NCBI RefSeq assembly: GCF_000143985.1
Contig: NC_014364.1
Coordinates: forward strand, 1,674,001-1,738,000
DNA: 64,000 bases
Direction of reading: 5' to 3'
Origin: Sediminispirochaeta smaragdinae DSM 11293
GTDB taxonomy: Bacteria; Spirochaetota; Spirochaetia; DSM-16054; Sediminispirochaetaceae
Made by a program: the position numbers and the translations under genes. The notes beneath the pieces are model-generated. The model was not told where the DNA came from. It saw only the letters and a program-made list of their open reading frames with translations, and did no database searches. This document shows positions 18,131 through 28,319 of this stretch, in pieces (the stretch's first letter is position 1; every line of letters begins with the position of its first letter).

Positions 18131-18400
18131 GTGACGTTGGGTTTTGCAATAGAGCTTATTCGAAGTGCTGTTTTCCAGATTTTGGTACTCTCCGGTCCCG
18201 TGCTTCTGATCGGGGTCGGGGTTGGTCTCATCATTTCCATTTTTCAGGCGACGACCTCGATTCAGGAACAAACCCTCACCTTTGTGCCGAAGATTGCCGC
18301 TATTCTGCTGGCGCTCGCTATTTTCGGTCCCTGGATGCTTCAGACGCTCAAAACCTTTACCATAGATTTGTTCATGGTGATCCCCAGGATAGGAGGATAG
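18131..18400 (+). CDS. fliQ: FliQ, export gate protein
   Basis: Small two-helix subunit of the FliPQR gate, 89 residues. Contains the conserved segment SIFQATTSIQEQTLTFVPKI between the two membrane helices. Start is GTG at 18131 with GGAGGT at 18120-18125. Lies between fliP and fliR as is universal. Confidence 0.95.
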   Translation: MTLGFAIELIRSAVFQILVLSGPVLLIGVGVGLIISIFQATTSIQEQTLTFVPKIAAILLALAIFGPWMLQTLKTFTIDLFMVIPRIGG

Positions 18401-18408
18401 TGTAAGCC

Positions 18409-19209
18409 TTGAATATCGATGCCTTGACCGGTGGTGCACAGCTTCTTCTCCTCCTTTTCGCGCGCATTTTTGCTATGCTGGCGGTCGCTCCCGTCATGTC
18501 CAGTAGTGCCGTTCCCGGAATCGTTCGCGCGGTTTTGGCCCTTCTTTCTTCAATTATCATCTATCCGTGGGTGGCTGAATCCGGTTACCCCATTCCCGAG
18601 GCCGCTCTCCAATACGCCATGCTCCTTTTGGGCGAGGTTCTCATCGGTGTGGTGATCGGATTTATGATGACGGTGGTTTTTACCGTTTTTCTGGTTGCCG
18701 GTCAGTTTTTCTCATTTCAGATGGGCTTCGGGGCGAGCGAGGTTTACGACCCCCTCGCCCAGGTGGAAATCCCGTTGATGGGGCAATTCCTCAATCTGGT
18801 TGCCATGCTCGTCTTTCTTATCAACGACGGCCTGCGAAAGCTCTTTCTCTACGGTGTACTCGGCTCATTTCAATCCCTTCGCGCCTGGGACCTCTTGGAA
18901 CGCCGCCAGCAATTCGCCACCCTTGCTGTCCGGTCAATGGTTGATCTTTTCCGTCAGGCGATGATCATCAGTTTCCCTATTCTCGGAACGATGTTGCTTG
19001 TTTCTGTGGCCCTCGGTCTTCTTGCAAAGGCTGCCCCGCAAATGAATCTGCTTATGCTCGGTTTTCCTCTGAAAATCGCCATTGCCTTTTTTATGATGTT
19101 CGTTACCATGCCTTTTCTCATGGAGGCCTTCGGGAAGATGATCGATGCTGGTTTTGTCGAGATGGCCGGTTTTCTGACGGGCGTTGTGCCACAAGCAGGG
19201 GGGCTATGA
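18409..19209 (+). CDS. fliR: FliR, export gate protein
   Basis: Gate subunit with six predicted membrane segments, 266 residues. GEVLIGVVIGFMMTVVF and MGFGASEVYDP match the FliR family. The only available start is TTG at 18409, because an in-frame TAA lies at 18403-18405; AGGAGG is at 18391-18396. The stop overlaps the flhB start. Confidence 0.95.
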   Translation: MNIDALTGGAQLLLLLFARIFAMLAVAPVMSSSAVPGIVRAVLALLSSIIIYPWVAESGYPIPEAALQYAMLLLGEVLIGVVIGFMMTVVFTVFLVAGQFFSFQMGFGASEVYDPLAQVEIPLMGQFLNLVAMLVFLINDGLRKLFLYGVLGSFQSLRAWDLLERRQQFATLAVRSMVDLFRQAMIISFPILGTMLLVSVALGLLAKAAPQMNLLMLGFPLKIAIAFFMMFVTMPFLMEAFGKMIDAGFVEMAGFLTGVVPQAGGL

Positions 19210-20345
19210 TGGAAACATTGTTGCGTCCTTTTGGTAGCCCATTCGCCGAATCCCGTTGGAATATCGATCTTCAGTGGTTCGCGGCCGAGGATGAGGGACG
19301 TACCGAGGATCCTACAGAGCAAAAAATCAGAAAGGCACGGGAAGAAGGTAAAGTTGCCAAGAGTTCAGAGTTTACCTCCTCCCTGGTTCTTCTCTTTCCC
19401 ATTGTTGCCCTTGGTATTTTGGCGCCTCGCATGTTCGGTACCATGGAGGAGATGCTCCGTTATTATCTTTCGCTCCTTTCCGAAGCTGACCTGACAGGTG
19501 AGCAGATTGTGGCTTTTTTCCGGTACTTTATCAGGCTTGTGGCTCCCGTTGCCAGCGTTGCCGTTGCCGCCGCTCTTTTCGGTAATATCATCCAGGTCGG
19601 CTTTCTCTTTACATCAAAGCCGATTACTCCCGATTTTTCAAAGATCGTGCCCCGTTTTGGAAAATTCATTCAAAGGAGTTTCCTCTCCGGTGAGGCACTT
19701 TTCAATTTGATGAAATCTATTTTGAAGGTCTTGATTATCGGGATCATCGCCTATATCAACATAAAAAATAACCTCGATATTTTTGCCTTTTTCGTGAATG
19801 CTCCCTTTGAGGTCGCCTTTAGTACCATTGGAAGTGTCGCCTTCAGGATTCTTGTGGAATCGAGTATCGCTCTCTTGGCCCTCTCTTTGCCCGACTATCT
19901 TTTTCAACGGCGTCAGCACCGGGAATCCCTGAAAATGACCAAACAGGAAATAAAAGAAGAGCGGAAAACCATGGAAGGAGACCCTTTGATAAAAAGCCGG
20001 CTAAGGGAGCGGATGCGCGATGTTTTAAATCGGAATATGATCAGGAAGGTGCCCGAAGCGGATGTCATCATTACAAACCCGACCCACTTCGCCGTTGGCA
20101 TGGAATGGGAGCGGGAGCGAATGGTTGCTCCCATGGTGATTGCCAAGGGACAGGATAATATGGCCCAAAGGATCAAGGCCATTGCGCGGGAGCATGATGT
20201 TCCCATTGTAGAGAACAAACCCCTTGCCAGGGCCCTGTACGCGGAAGTCGAGGTCGGAGAGGTTATCCCTGAACGCTACTACGAGGTGATGGCCACCATT
20301 CTTGCTGAGGTGTATCGTGTAAACGGAGGATCAAAGGTATCATGA
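19206..20345 (+). CDS. flhB: FlhB, export switch protein
   Basis: Controls the change from rod/hook to filament export. 379 residues with four membrane helices and a cytoplasmic domain bearing the autocleavage motif NPTH (about residues 291-294). The N-terminal RTEDPTEQKIRKAREEG sequence is typical. Start at 19206 overlaps the fliR stop; a second ATG follows immediately at 19209. Confidence 0.97.
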   Translation: MMETLLRPFGSPFAESRWNIDLQWFAAEDEGRTEDPTEQKIRKAREEGKVAKSSEFTSSLVLLFPIVALGILAPRMFGTMEEMLRYYLSLLSEADLTGEQIVAFFRYFIRLVAPVASVAVAAALFGNIIQVGFLFTSKPITPDFSKIVPRFGKFIQRSFLSGEALFNLMKSILKVLIIGIIAYINIKNNLDIFAFFVNAPFEVAFSTIGSVAFRILVESSIALLALSLPDYLFQRRQHRESLKMTKQEIKEERKTMEGDPLIKSRLRERMRDVLNRNMIRKVPEADVIITNPTHFAVGMEWERERMVAPMVIAKGQDNMAQRIKAIAREHDVPIVENKPLARALYAEVEVGEVIPERYYEVMATILAEVYRVNGGSKVS

Positions 20346-20369
20346 TGATAATGGTAGATGGAGGCCTGT

Positions 20370-22460
20370 ATGGCTGACGTACATACTCTTATTGGGAGGA
20401 CCCTTCGCAATGAGCGAAGCGATATGCTTGTCGCTATCGGTGTCATTGTTATCGTTGGGATGCTCATTATTCCCCTGCCAACGGTTCTGCTGGACCTTCT
20501 CATGAGCTTTAATCTGATGTTGAGCCTTCTGATTATTCTTATTGTCCTGTATGCAAAGCGTGCTCTTGATTTTTCGGTTTTTCCGACCCTCCTGTTGGTA
20601 ACCACTGTCTTCGGACTGGCTCTTAACGTCAGCTCAACACGATTGATCCTGAGTCAGGGTATCGACTTCGACGGTAAGGTGGTAAAGGCCTTTGCCACTT
20701 TCGTCACGGGGACAAGTGGAAGTGAAGGACTGGTCATCGGATTTATCATCTTTATCATTCTCATCGCCGTTCAGTTTATCGTCATCACCAAGGGATCCAC
20801 GAGGGTTGCAGAGGTAGCGGCTCGTTTTACCCTGGATGCTCTTCCCGGAAAGCAGATGGCGATCGAAGCGGCCTATAATTCCGGTTCACTGACAGAGGAA
20901 GAGGCCACCCGTCAGAAGAACGATCTCCAGCGGGAGGTCGATTTTTACGGCGCCATGGACGGTGCCAGCAAATTTGTTTCTGGTAACGTCAAGGTTAGTA
21001 TCCTCATCACTGCCATCAATGTCATCGGTGGACTTATCGTTGGGACAACGATCCACGGGGAGCCTTTGGCTCAGGCCGCGAATACCTATGTTTCCCTTAC
21101 CATCGGTGATGGTCTTGTCAGCCAGTTCCCGGCCCTCCTTATCTCCACGGCCACCGGTCTGATCGTTACAAGGGCCATAAGCGACGGGACCTTCGGAAGC
21201 GATATCTCAAAACAGTTTACTCAGCAAAGCAGGATCTACTGGATTGCCGCGGTTTGTCTGGCCCTCCTTGGCTTGCTGCCCGGTTTCCCATGGTATATTC
21301 TGCTCCCGTTGAGTTTCCTTTCCGGCTTGCTTGCCTACCGTCTCGGCCGTAAGGAGATAAAACAGTTTGAGGCCGAAAAAAGTGCCGAGGCGCAGACTCC
21401 CGAGCGTTCTGCTCCCGCAGAGATGAGCCCCGTGGTACCCCTCGATCCGTTGAGCCTTGAACTCGGTTACGGCTTGATTCCTTTAGTCGATAAGGATCAG
21501 GGTGCCGAACTTCTGGACCGGATCACCCGAATTAGGCGGGAGGCGGCACTCGAATTGGGACTTGTAGTTCCGAGGATCCGAATCATCGACAATATGCGCC
21601 TGGAACCCAACGAGTATTGCGTCAAAATAAAGGGTGTGGAAGTGGGGCGGGGTAGTATCCGTGTGGGACACTTCCTTGCCATCAATCCCGGAACCGCAGC
21701 AGAAGAAATTCCGGGTGAGGCGACAAAAGATCCTACCTTTGGGCTCCCCGCGCTCTGGATTAGCGAACAGGATCGGGATGATGCTGAACGGGCAGGCTAC
21801 ACAGTAGTGGATGGTCCCTCGATTGTCGCCACCCACCTGACCGAGGTGATTAAAAAGCATGCCTTCGAAATGCTCGGGCGGCAGGAGGTCAAATCGATCC
21901 TGGATACCCTTCGGGAAGATTTTCCCGCGGTTGTCGATGAGGTTTCCAAGGCCCTTAGTCTTGGGGAGATTCAGAAAGTGTTGCAGGGATTATTGATCGA
22001 ACAGGTTTCTATTCGTAATATGGTACCCATACTTGAGACCTTGGCCGATTTTGGTCCCGTTTCAAAAGAAACATCTTTTCTTGTGGAAAAGACCAGACAA
22101 ACCTTGGGTCGCCAGATTTGTCTCCAATATGCAGGGGAAGAGCGAGTTCTCAGGGTTCTGACCATCGCACCTGCTCTCGAGCAGATGATTGTCGATGCCC
22201 GAGTCGATACGGCATCGGGTCCTGTTGCGGCCTTGGAGCCGGGAATATATCGGCAATGGATACGGGCCGTCACCAATGGCATTCACACGGTCCAGCAGCA
22301 GGGGGTTTTTCCTGTTGTTCTTTGTTCAGAGGCTGCAAGGTTACTGGTAAAGAAAAGTATTCAGCGGGAGCTGCCCGAGATAGCGGTGCTTTCCGTTCCT
22401 GAAATAGCCGCCGACATCGATACCGAAGGGGTCGGTGAAATCAACCTGGATGAAGAATGA
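20370..22460 (+). CDS. flhA: FlhA, export gate platform protein
   Basis: Large export gate protein, 696 residues from the chosen start, with about eight N-terminal membrane helices and a cytoplasmic docking domain from about residue 330. The FHIPEP-type segment appears as AEVAARFTLDALPGKQMAIE. I chose ATG at 20370 because GGAGG lies at 20360-20364; an ATG at 20358 would overlap that site. flhF follows after 21 bases. Confidence 0.96.
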   Translation: MADVHTLIGRTLRNERSDMLVAIGVIVIVGMLIIPLPTVLLDLLMSFNLMLSLLIILIVLYAKRALDFSVFPTLLLVTTVFGLALNVSSTRLILSQGIDFDGKVVKAFATFVTGTSGSEGLVIGFIIFIILIAVQFIVITKGSTRVAEVAARFTLDALPGKQMAIEAAYNSGSLTEEEATRQKNDLQREVDFYGAMDGASKFVSGNVKVSILITAINVIGGLIVGTTIHGEPLAQAANTYVSLTIGDGLVSQFPALLISTATGLIVTRAISDGTFGSDISKQFTQQSRIYWIAAVCLALLGLLPGFPWYILLPLSFLSGLLAYRLGRKEIKQFEAEKSAEAQTPERSAPAEMSPVVPLDPLSLELGYGLIPLVDKDQGAELLDRITRIRREAALELGLVVPRIRIIDNMRLEPNEYCVKIKGVEVGRGSIRVGHFLAINPGTAAEEIPGEATKDPTFGLPALWISEQDRDDAERAGYTVVDGPSIVATHLTEVIKKHAFEMLGRQEVKSILDTLREDFPAVVDEVSKALSLGEIQKVLQGLLIEQVSIRNMVPILETLADFGPVSKETSFLVEKTRQTLGRQICLQYAGEERVLRVLTIAPALEQMIVDARVDTASGPVAALEPGIYRQWIRAVTNGIHTVQQQGVFPVVLCSEAARLLVKKSIQRELPEIAVLSVPEIAADIDTEGVGEINLDEE

Positions 22461-22481
22461 GAGCCCAAAGGAGCGAAAACG

Positions 22482-23687
22482 ATGCAGTACTTTACTGAAC
22501 AAGCCTATACCCACCAGGAAGTGCTTCGAAAGATTCGGGAAAAGTACGGAGAGAGGGCTAAAATTTTGACCCAACGCTCCATACGCATGGGGGGATTCCT
22601 CGGTATGTTCAGCAGGGAGGGGGTGGAGATGAGCGGCTACATTGCCCAGGATCCCGTCCCACGCCCGAAAAAGAGCGATCCTGCGGATGAGAAGAAGAAG
22701 ATCCTCGAAAGTGTCAAGGGAGAGAAAACCCTTCAGCAGCTACTCGATGAGGTTCGGGGACTGCGTGAAAAGATTGAGGAGGGACCCTATCCCGTCAAAG
22801 CTGAAAAGCATCAGTCGATCGAGAAAATCGAACGGCTGCTTTCAGAAAATGAATTTACCTACACCTATATCACGGCCATGGTAGAACGACTTCGAAAGGA
22901 GCTTTCCGTTGACCAGCTGGAGGATTTTCAGCTCGTGCAGGACAAGGTTCTTGGATGGATCATGGAGACGATTTTACTCACTCCTCGTACGGGCCAGGAT
23001 GGGCCACAGGTTATGATCCTCATCGGCCCAACCGGCGTCGGAAAGACCACCACCATTGCAAAGATGGCGGCAATCCACAGCCTCGGGACGAAGGGGGAGA
23101 AGCAGAAATCGGTCAGGCTTATTACCATCGACAATTATCGAATCGGTGCCAGGCAGCAGATAGAGACCTACGGGGATATCATGGGGGTTCCTGTTTCCTG
23201 TGTCGAAACCTATCAGGAGCTGCAGAAACAGGTTCTGATCTACAAAGATACCGACCTCGTGCTGGTGGATACCATCGGTAAGAGCCCGAAGGATTATGTC
23301 AACCTTGCGAAAATGCGGGAGATGCTTTCCGCCTGCGGAACTCGTGCTGAGGTTCATCTTGCCTTGAGCGCCACCACCAAGGCAAGCGACGTAAAAGATA
23401 TTCTCGCTCAGTTCGAGCCCTTCGGATATTCGTCTGTAGTGCTTACAAAACTTGACGAAACAATGCGCATAGGAAATATCATAAGTTCGCTCTACGAGAA
23501 GCGGAAAACACTTTCCTATATTACCAATGGACAATCGGTTCCGGAGGATATTTTGCAGGCCGATCGAATGGTCCTGCTGAAGACCCTCGAGGGATTTGAT
23601 CTGCGGGAGACCTTCATCAGAAAGGAAGAAGAGGAAGGAATTACCGAAGTCGAGCAGCGTTATCTTAGCGGAAAGGAATGGAGATAA
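22482..23687 (+). CDS. flhF: FlhF, SRP-type GTPase for flagellar placement
   Basis: Signal-recognition-family GTPase that fixes flagellar number and polar position. 401 residues: a basic N-terminal domain, then the NG domain with the G1 loop [10 protein letters not shown] (about residue 181) and the DTIGKS motif. In spirochetes FlhF and FlhG set the subpolar position of the motors. flhG follows two bases after the stop. Confidence 0.95.
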   Translation: MQYFTEQAYTHQEVLRKIREKYGERAKILTQRSIRMGGFLGMFSREGVEMSGYIAQDPVPRPKKSDPADEKKKILESVKGEKTLQQLLDEVRGLREKIEEGPYPVKAEKHQSIEKIERLLSENEFTYTYITAMVERLRKELSVDQLEDFQLVQDKVLGWIMETILLTPRTGQDGPQVMILIGPTGVGKTTTIAKMAAIHSLGTKGEKQKSVRLITIDNYRIGARQQIETYGDIMGVPVSCVETYQELQKQVLIYKDTDLVLVDTIGKSPKDYVNLAKMREMLSACGTRAEVHLALSATTKASDVKDILAQFEPFGYSSVVLTKLDETMRIGNIISSLYEKRKTLSYITNGQSVPEDILQADRMVLLKTLEGFDLRETFIRKEEEEGITEVEQRYLSGKEWR

Positions 23688-23689
23688 GC

Positions 23690-24559
23690 ATGGCGGATCA
23701 GGCGCAGCAGTTGCGGGAAATGATGAAGGGGCGGGAAGAGGCTCCTGTTCAAGAGAAGAAAAACACGCGGATTATTGCCGTAACCAGCGGAAAAGGCGGG
23801 GTGGGAAAGACCAATATGTCGGTCAATATTGCCATTGCCTATGCTCAGCTGGGAAAAAAGGTTATTGTGATGGATGCCGACCTGGGCTTGGCGAATGTCA
23901 ACGTTGCCTTGGGCATTATCCCAAAATACAACCTCTATCACGTGATTCGGAAGCAAAAACGACTCGAGGATATTATCCTTGATACGGATTACGGAATCAG
24001 CTTTGTTGCCGGTGCATCGGGCTTTTCCAAGATTGCAAACCTTACGGCGGAGGAGCGGGAAAGCTTTGTTGTGGAACTTGCTTCCTTATCATCGGCAGAT
24101 GTCATTATCATCGATACGAGTGCGGGTGTCTCGGCAAACGTGCTTTCGTTTGTGGCTGCAGCCGATGATGCAATCATCGTTACGACTCCCGAACCTACCG
24201 CAATTACCGATGCCTATGGCATCATCAAAATTATCGCTACGGAGATCGACAGTCTAAATCTGGGGCTTAAGCTGATAGTGAATCGGGTAAAGAGCGTTAC
24301 CGAAGGGAAAAAGGTTGCCGAACGGGTCATCAACATTGCCGGACAGTTTCTTAATCTTAAGGTCGATTATCTCGGTTACGTCTACGACGACCTTTCGGTG
24401 CCTCAATCGGTACTGAAACAACGCCCGTTTCTGGTGAACGAACCGAACGGAAAGGCCGCCATCTGTGTGAAACATATTGTTTCCCGGCTGGAAAAGGTAG
24501 AATACAAGGAAGGCGGCGGAGTCGGCCGTTTCATCCGCCGTCTGATCGGAAGGATGTAG
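23690..24559 (+). CDS. flhG: FlhG (YlxH/FleN-type) MinD-like ATPase
   Basis: MinD-family ATPase that restrains flagellar number and stimulates FlhF. 289 residues from the chosen ATG at 23690, which has GGAG at 23680-23683. The deviant Walker A TSGKGGVGKTN is near residues 28-38, and VIVMDADLGLANVNVALG is the conserved switch segment. A C-terminal amphipathic tail is likely. A 54-base gap separates it from the next gene. Confidence 0.95.
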   Translation: MADQAQQLREMMKGREEAPVQEKKNTRIIAVTSGKGGVGKTNMSVNIAIAYAQLGKKVIVMDADLGLANVNVALGIIPKYNLYHVIRKQKRLEDIILDTDYGISFVAGASGFSKIANLTAEERESFVVELASLSSADVIIIDTSAGVSANVLSFVAAADDAIIVTTPEPTAITDAYGIIKIIATEIDSLNLGLKLIVNRVKSVTEGKKVAERVINIAGQFLNLKVDYLGYVYDDLSVPQSVLKQRPFLVNEPNGKAAICVKHIVSRLEKVEYKEGGGVGRFIRRLIGRM

Positions 24560-24613
24560 CTTGACGCTTGCGGCTGCTTGTCCTAAGCTGAGATGAGGAG
24601 GGGAATTATTGTC

Positions 24614-25228
24614 ATGGACGGACTGAAATTTGCCTACATACCTGGGGCCGCCGCCTTTGCTCTTTCCCTTCTTACCGGTATCTTGTTCGGGGTCGGTTTC
24701 TTGGCTCTTTTGTTACGGGCGATAGGCTTCGGTCTGCTATTTGCAGCCGCCGGTTTCGGGGTTCGTTCTCTATTCGTCCGTTTTCTGCCCGAGTTGTTTG
24801 AAGCCGACCAGGGTGATGAAGAGGATGGGACGATTGCGGATGCAGCTCCTGCGGCCGATACGGAAAGTGACCGACAAGAGCGTATGGTCGATATTGTTGT
24901 CGAAGATGACGACGATTCGACCTCTTCCATCTACAGGAGTGAACAAGAAGAGGAGCAGGACTCGTTTGTCGATACGAATGGTGGCGACGAAGGGGACGAT
25001 GATATGGGAACGCTCGAGGCTGTCTCGGATGATGAAGATGAAGGGAATTTGCCCGACTTAGACTCCTTTAGTGATTCATTTCAGTCGGTTGCGGCAAGTC
25101 AGGAAGAGGTTGAGAACCAAGGGGGCACATCACCTGGTTCCGAAGTCGATTTTCTTGGTACCAGTCATGATCCTGCAACGGTGGCAAAGGCGGTAAGGAC
25201 ATTTATGAAAAAAGATCAGGAAGGGTAA
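24614..25228 (+). CDS. uncharacterised membrane protein with acidic tail
   Basis: About 204 residues. Two hydrophobic segments near the N terminus (roughly residues 8-30 and 32-55) are followed by a long Asp/Glu/Ser-rich tail, probably cytoplasmic and disordered, and a short C-terminal helix ending in VRTFMKKDQEG. I recognise no domain. It lies between flhG and the sigma factor gene, with three bases to the latter, so it is probably motility-linked. The ATG at 24614 is chosen; another in-frame ATG lies at 24593, on the far side of the GGAGGGG that would serve as ribosome binding site. Confidence 0.75.
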   Translation: MDGLKFAYIPGAAAFALSLLTGILFGVGFLALLLRAIGFGLLFAAAGFGVRSLFVRFLPELFEADQGDEEDGTIADAAPAADTESDRQERMVDIVVEDDDDSTSSIYRSEQEEEQDSFVDTNGGDEGDDDMGTLEAVSDDEDEGNLPDLDSFSDSFQSVAASQEEVENQGGTSPGSEVDFLGTSHDPATVAKAVRTFMKKDQEG

Positions 25229-25231
25229 TAT

Positions 25232-26020
25232 ATGGGGGATCAGTTATTGGAAGAGAAGACGGAAGCCGAGCTCTGGGAGCTCTACCGGAACAGCCGTGAT
25301 CCTAAAATCCGGGATCGCTTCATCGAACAATACTCTCCGCTGGTCAAGTATGTGGCCGGAAAAGTGGCGATCGGAATGCCCCAGAATGTTGAATTCGACG
25401 ATCTTGTCGGATTCGGCGTTTTTGGGCTCTTCGATGCCATTGAGAAATTCGACCCCGAGAAGCATGTAAAGTTCAAGACCTATGCGGTTACGAGAATCAG
25501 GGGCGCCATCTACGATGAACTTCGAAGCATCGACTGGGTTCCCCGATCGGTACGTCAGAAAGCGAGAGAGATCGAAGAGACTATTCATCGACTCGAGGCC
25601 TCCCTCGGACGGGCTGCGTCCGATAAGGAGATTGCCGATGAGCTTGGGATCAGCGTCGCTGATTTTCAGAAATTGATGCTCAAGATAAGCGGTACTTCCG
25701 TCCTTTCTCTCAATGATGTCTGGTATACCGGAGATGAGAATGATACGGTTGCCATCGTAGACGGTATAGAGAGCCCTCAGAGTTTGAATCCGGATATCAT
25801 CATTGAGAAAGAAGAAATTCGCAGGGTTATTGTTCAGGCGATCAGCGAACTTCCCGAAAAAGAAAAAAAGGTGCTGGTCCTTTATTACTATGAAGACTTG
25901 ACCTTGAAGGAGATCGGAAAGGTCCTGGATGTCACGGAGTCGCGGGTGAGCCAACTCCATACAAAGGCCATCATGCGTCTTCGCTCAAAACTGACCAATA
26001 TGAAAAAGGGGATCTATTGA
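25232..26020 (+). CDS. fliA: FliA/WhiG-type flagellar sigma factor (sigma-28)
   Basis: RNA polymerase sigma factor of the flagellar/sporulation class, 262 residues. Region 2 ([33 protein letters not shown]), region 3 and the region 4 helix-turn-helix ([20 protein letters not shown]) are all present. It should transcribe late motility genes such as filament proteins and chemotaxis genes elsewhere in the genome. Named whiG in Treponema. No anti-sigma factor flgM is seen in the window. Confidence 0.95.
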   Translation: MGDQLLEEKTEAELWELYRNSRDPKIRDRFIEQYSPLVKYVAGKVAIGMPQNVEFDDLVGFGVFGLFDAIEKFDPEKHVKFKTYAVTRIRGAIYDELRSIDWVPRSVRQKAREIEETIHRLEASLGRAASDKEIADELGISVADFQKLMLKISGTSVLSLNDVWYTGDENDTVAIVDGIESPQSLNPDIIIEKEEIRRVIVQAISELPEKEKKVLVLYYYEDLTLKEIGKVLDVTESRVSQLHTKAIMRLRSKLTNMKKGIY

Positions 26021-26036
26021 CCCCGGGAGAGATCAA

Positions 26037-27983
26037 GTGGTCGAGCTGAAAGAGATTCGTGAATACATGAAGGCTCAAGCTGATGAAGATCGTAATCGGC
26101 GTTGGGTACAGACTGAAGGAGAGGATCTCGAAGATGCCCTTAGACAGGCTGCAATAGAGCTGGGGGTTCCCGTTAAAAAGCTTGAGTATGAGATTCGTGA
26201 TCAGGGGAAACGCGGGCTCTTCGGTCTGGGAAAAGGTCATTGTGTTGTCGTTGCATATCCAATGGTCGAACAGGTTGAAGAGGCGGATGGGGCGGATTTA
26301 CTTTCCATGGATCTCGGCCTCGGGGATAAGCAAGAGGTAAAAGATCGGGACGGTGGCGTCGTGGTCCAACTCCGTCCCGAAGGGGCTTTTCTCAAGGTGC
26401 TTCCACCTGTCGGTTCCGGTGTTGCGATCAGCGAGAAAACGGCGGTTGATACCCTTACAGGCAGGGCCGTTCACGATTTTGACCGGTCTATGGTAAAACG
26501 GGTCGTAAAACAGGCGGACGGGGAGTTTATCAAGGTCGGAGAGTTTATATACAATCCTGCCGCCGATGCAATGCTTTCGGTCGATATAACGGACTTTGAT
26601 ATGAAGGCTTTCATCGTTGCGAAACCCCCTTCACCCGGAGGGGCCGATCTCAATTTCGATAGTATTATAAGTGCTCTAAAAAATAACGGTGTCGTACACG
26701 GAATCGATGAAGATGCGGTTCGGGATTTTGAGAACGACCCCCGTTATGGAGAACCCATTCTTGTTGCCTCCGGTACGAAACCGAAAAATGGGGATGACGC
26801 CAGGATTATCTACAACTTTGAAGTGGACCGCTCCAAGATCCGCCTCAAAGAGAAGAATGGAAAGGTTGATTTCAAAGAAACCAACCTTGTCCAGAATGTG
26901 GTCGAAGGCCAGGCCCTTGCAAAAAAGATACCGGCTGGGGAGGGGCAGTCCGGACGCACTGTTTCCGGCAAGCTCTTACCGGCGAAGGACGGAAAGGACG
27001 TCCAGATCGGCATCGGGAAGAACGCCAGGTTGTCGGAGGACGGTCTTACCGCCATTGCCTCTATCAACGGGCAGGTGATGCTCCAAAACGAAAAAATCAA
27101 CGTCGAACCTGTCTATGTCGTTCCCGGTGATGTCAATTTAAAAACCGGTGGAAACGTCATATTCCTCGGAACGGTGATGGTGAAGGGAAATGTCGACGAC
27201 GGCTTTAAGGTAAAAGCCGCCGGCAATATCGAGGTCCTCGGCAATGTGGGCAAGTGCGAGCTTGATGCCGAGGGTGATGTGATTGTTCATCAGGGAATTC
27301 TCGGTAAAGGTGGCGGTAAGGTTGTCGCAGGGAAAGGGGTCTGGGCGAAATTTATTGAGAACGCAAATGTCGAAGCGGGAGAACTGGTGGTTGCCAGCGA
27401 CGGGATCATCAACAGTTCCGTTGAGGCTGTCCAGCGGATTATTTGTCAAGGAAAGCGGGCGACCATTGTCGGCGGCCGCCTTCGTTCCGCCGAAGAGATT
27501 GCAGCAAAAACCCTTGGTTCGGTTTCCGGATCGGAGACGATTCTCGAAGTTGGCTTCGATCCCAAAAGCAAGGAAAAGCTTGTCCGTCTGAATGAAAAAC
27601 GAAACGATATAGAAAAGCAGCTTGACGACCTCGGCCGGAATATCACCACCCTTGAAACCTTGAAGAAGCAGCGGAAAAAAGAGCTTTCGGAAGAAAAGGA
27701 AAAGTATCTCCAGGATCTGTTGAAGCAACGGCGGACTCTCCAACAGGAAAAAAACACCCTTTCCGAGGAGATCGAAGAGCTTCAGAATTATCTTTCCAGT
27801 CTAAAGGTGCGGGGGAAGATATCGGCAAGCGATCGCATTTTCCCTGGAGTAAAGATTGTCATCAAGGATGCTACGCTCGAAACAAAGAGTGAGTATAAAG
27901 CCTCTACCTTCATCAACGAGGGGAATCTTGTGAAGGTCACGAAGTATGAGGAACCGGAGGAGGATTACTCCCAAAAACGGTAA
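26037..27983 (+). CDS. FapA/DUF342 protein with N-terminal Jag-like domain
   Basis: 648 residues. The first ~65 residues resemble the Jag/KhpB N-terminal domain (GEDLEDALRQAAIELGVPVK followed by KRGLFGLGK). A FapA/DUF342 core follows at about 120-500 with beta-helix-like repeats (GNVDDGFKVKAAGNIEVLGN), then a charged coiled coil at about 510-590. GTG at 26037 follows GGGAGAG at 26024-26030. FapA in Vibrio affects flagellar assembly; in this position the same role is a reasonable inference. A paralogue without the Jag-like domain lies at 59754-61490. Confidence 0.85.
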   Translation: MVELKEIREYMKAQADEDRNRRWVQTEGEDLEDALRQAAIELGVPVKKLEYEIRDQGKRGLFGLGKGHCVVVAYPMVEQVEEADGADLLSMDLGLGDKQEVKDRDGGVVVQLRPEGAFLKVLPPVGSGVAISEKTAVDTLTGRAVHDFDRSMVKRVVKQADGEFIKVGEFIYNPAADAMLSVDITDFDMKAFIVAKPPSPGGADLNFDSIISALKNNGVVHGIDEDAVRDFENDPRYGEPILVASGTKPKNGDDARIIYNFEVDRSKIRLKEKNGKVDFKETNLVQNVVEGQALAKKIPAGEGQSGRTVSGKLLPAKDGKDVQIGIGKNARLSEDGLTAIASINGQVMLQNEKINVEPVYVVPGDVNLKTGGNVIFLGTVMVKGNVDDGFKVKAAGNIEVLGNVGKCELDAEGDVIVHQGILGKGGGKVVAGKGVWAKFIENANVEAGELVVASDGIINSSVEAVQRIICQGKRATIVGGRLRSAEEIAAKTLGSVSGSETILEVGFDPKSKEKLVRLNEKRNDIEKQLDDLGRNITTLETLKKQRKKELSEEKEKYLQDLLKQRRTLQQEKNTLSEEIEELQNYLSSLKVRGKISASDRIFPGVKIVIKDATLETKSEYKASTFINEGNLVKVTKYEEPEEDYSQKR

Positions 27984-28312
27984 TGTCGATTCAACCTATT
28001 GACCTACAAACCCTATTTGCCCATCTCCACAGTGTCGGCAAAGAGCAGGCGATTTTGAAGGATGCCGCGGTTTTGCAGCAGGAAGCCCAGGGGTCAGAGC
28101 TCGTTAAAGAGACGCAACATCGGGACAAGAGTGTCAATGAAGCTGGAGAGATGGAAGACGGCCCCGGAAAGGTGGAGGATGGGAAAAATCGTAACCCCCA
28201 ATCCGAAGAGGAGAAGTCTAAAAAGAAGAAGCAGGAAGAGGAAAACGATGGGGAAGGACGACAAATATATGAGGATCCGGATATCGGAAAAAATATCGAT
28301 ATAAGCGGGTGA
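27983..28312 (+). CDS. uncharacterised Lys/Glu-rich small protein
   Basis: 109 residues; the start overlaps the previous stop by one base (TAATG). The N-terminal 25 residues (MSIQPIDLQTLFAHLHSVGK) look ordered, the rest is highly charged and probably disordered. I recognise no family. Its place between the FapA-like protein and the Hsp70 genes suggests it belongs to the same unit. Confidence 0.65.
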   Translation: MSIQPIDLQTLFAHLHSVGKEQAILKDAAVLQQEAQGSELVKETQHRDKSVNEAGEMEDGPGKVEDGKNRNPQSEEEKSKKKKQEEENDGEGRQIYEDPDIGKNIDISG

Positions 28313-28319
28313 TGAAAAA

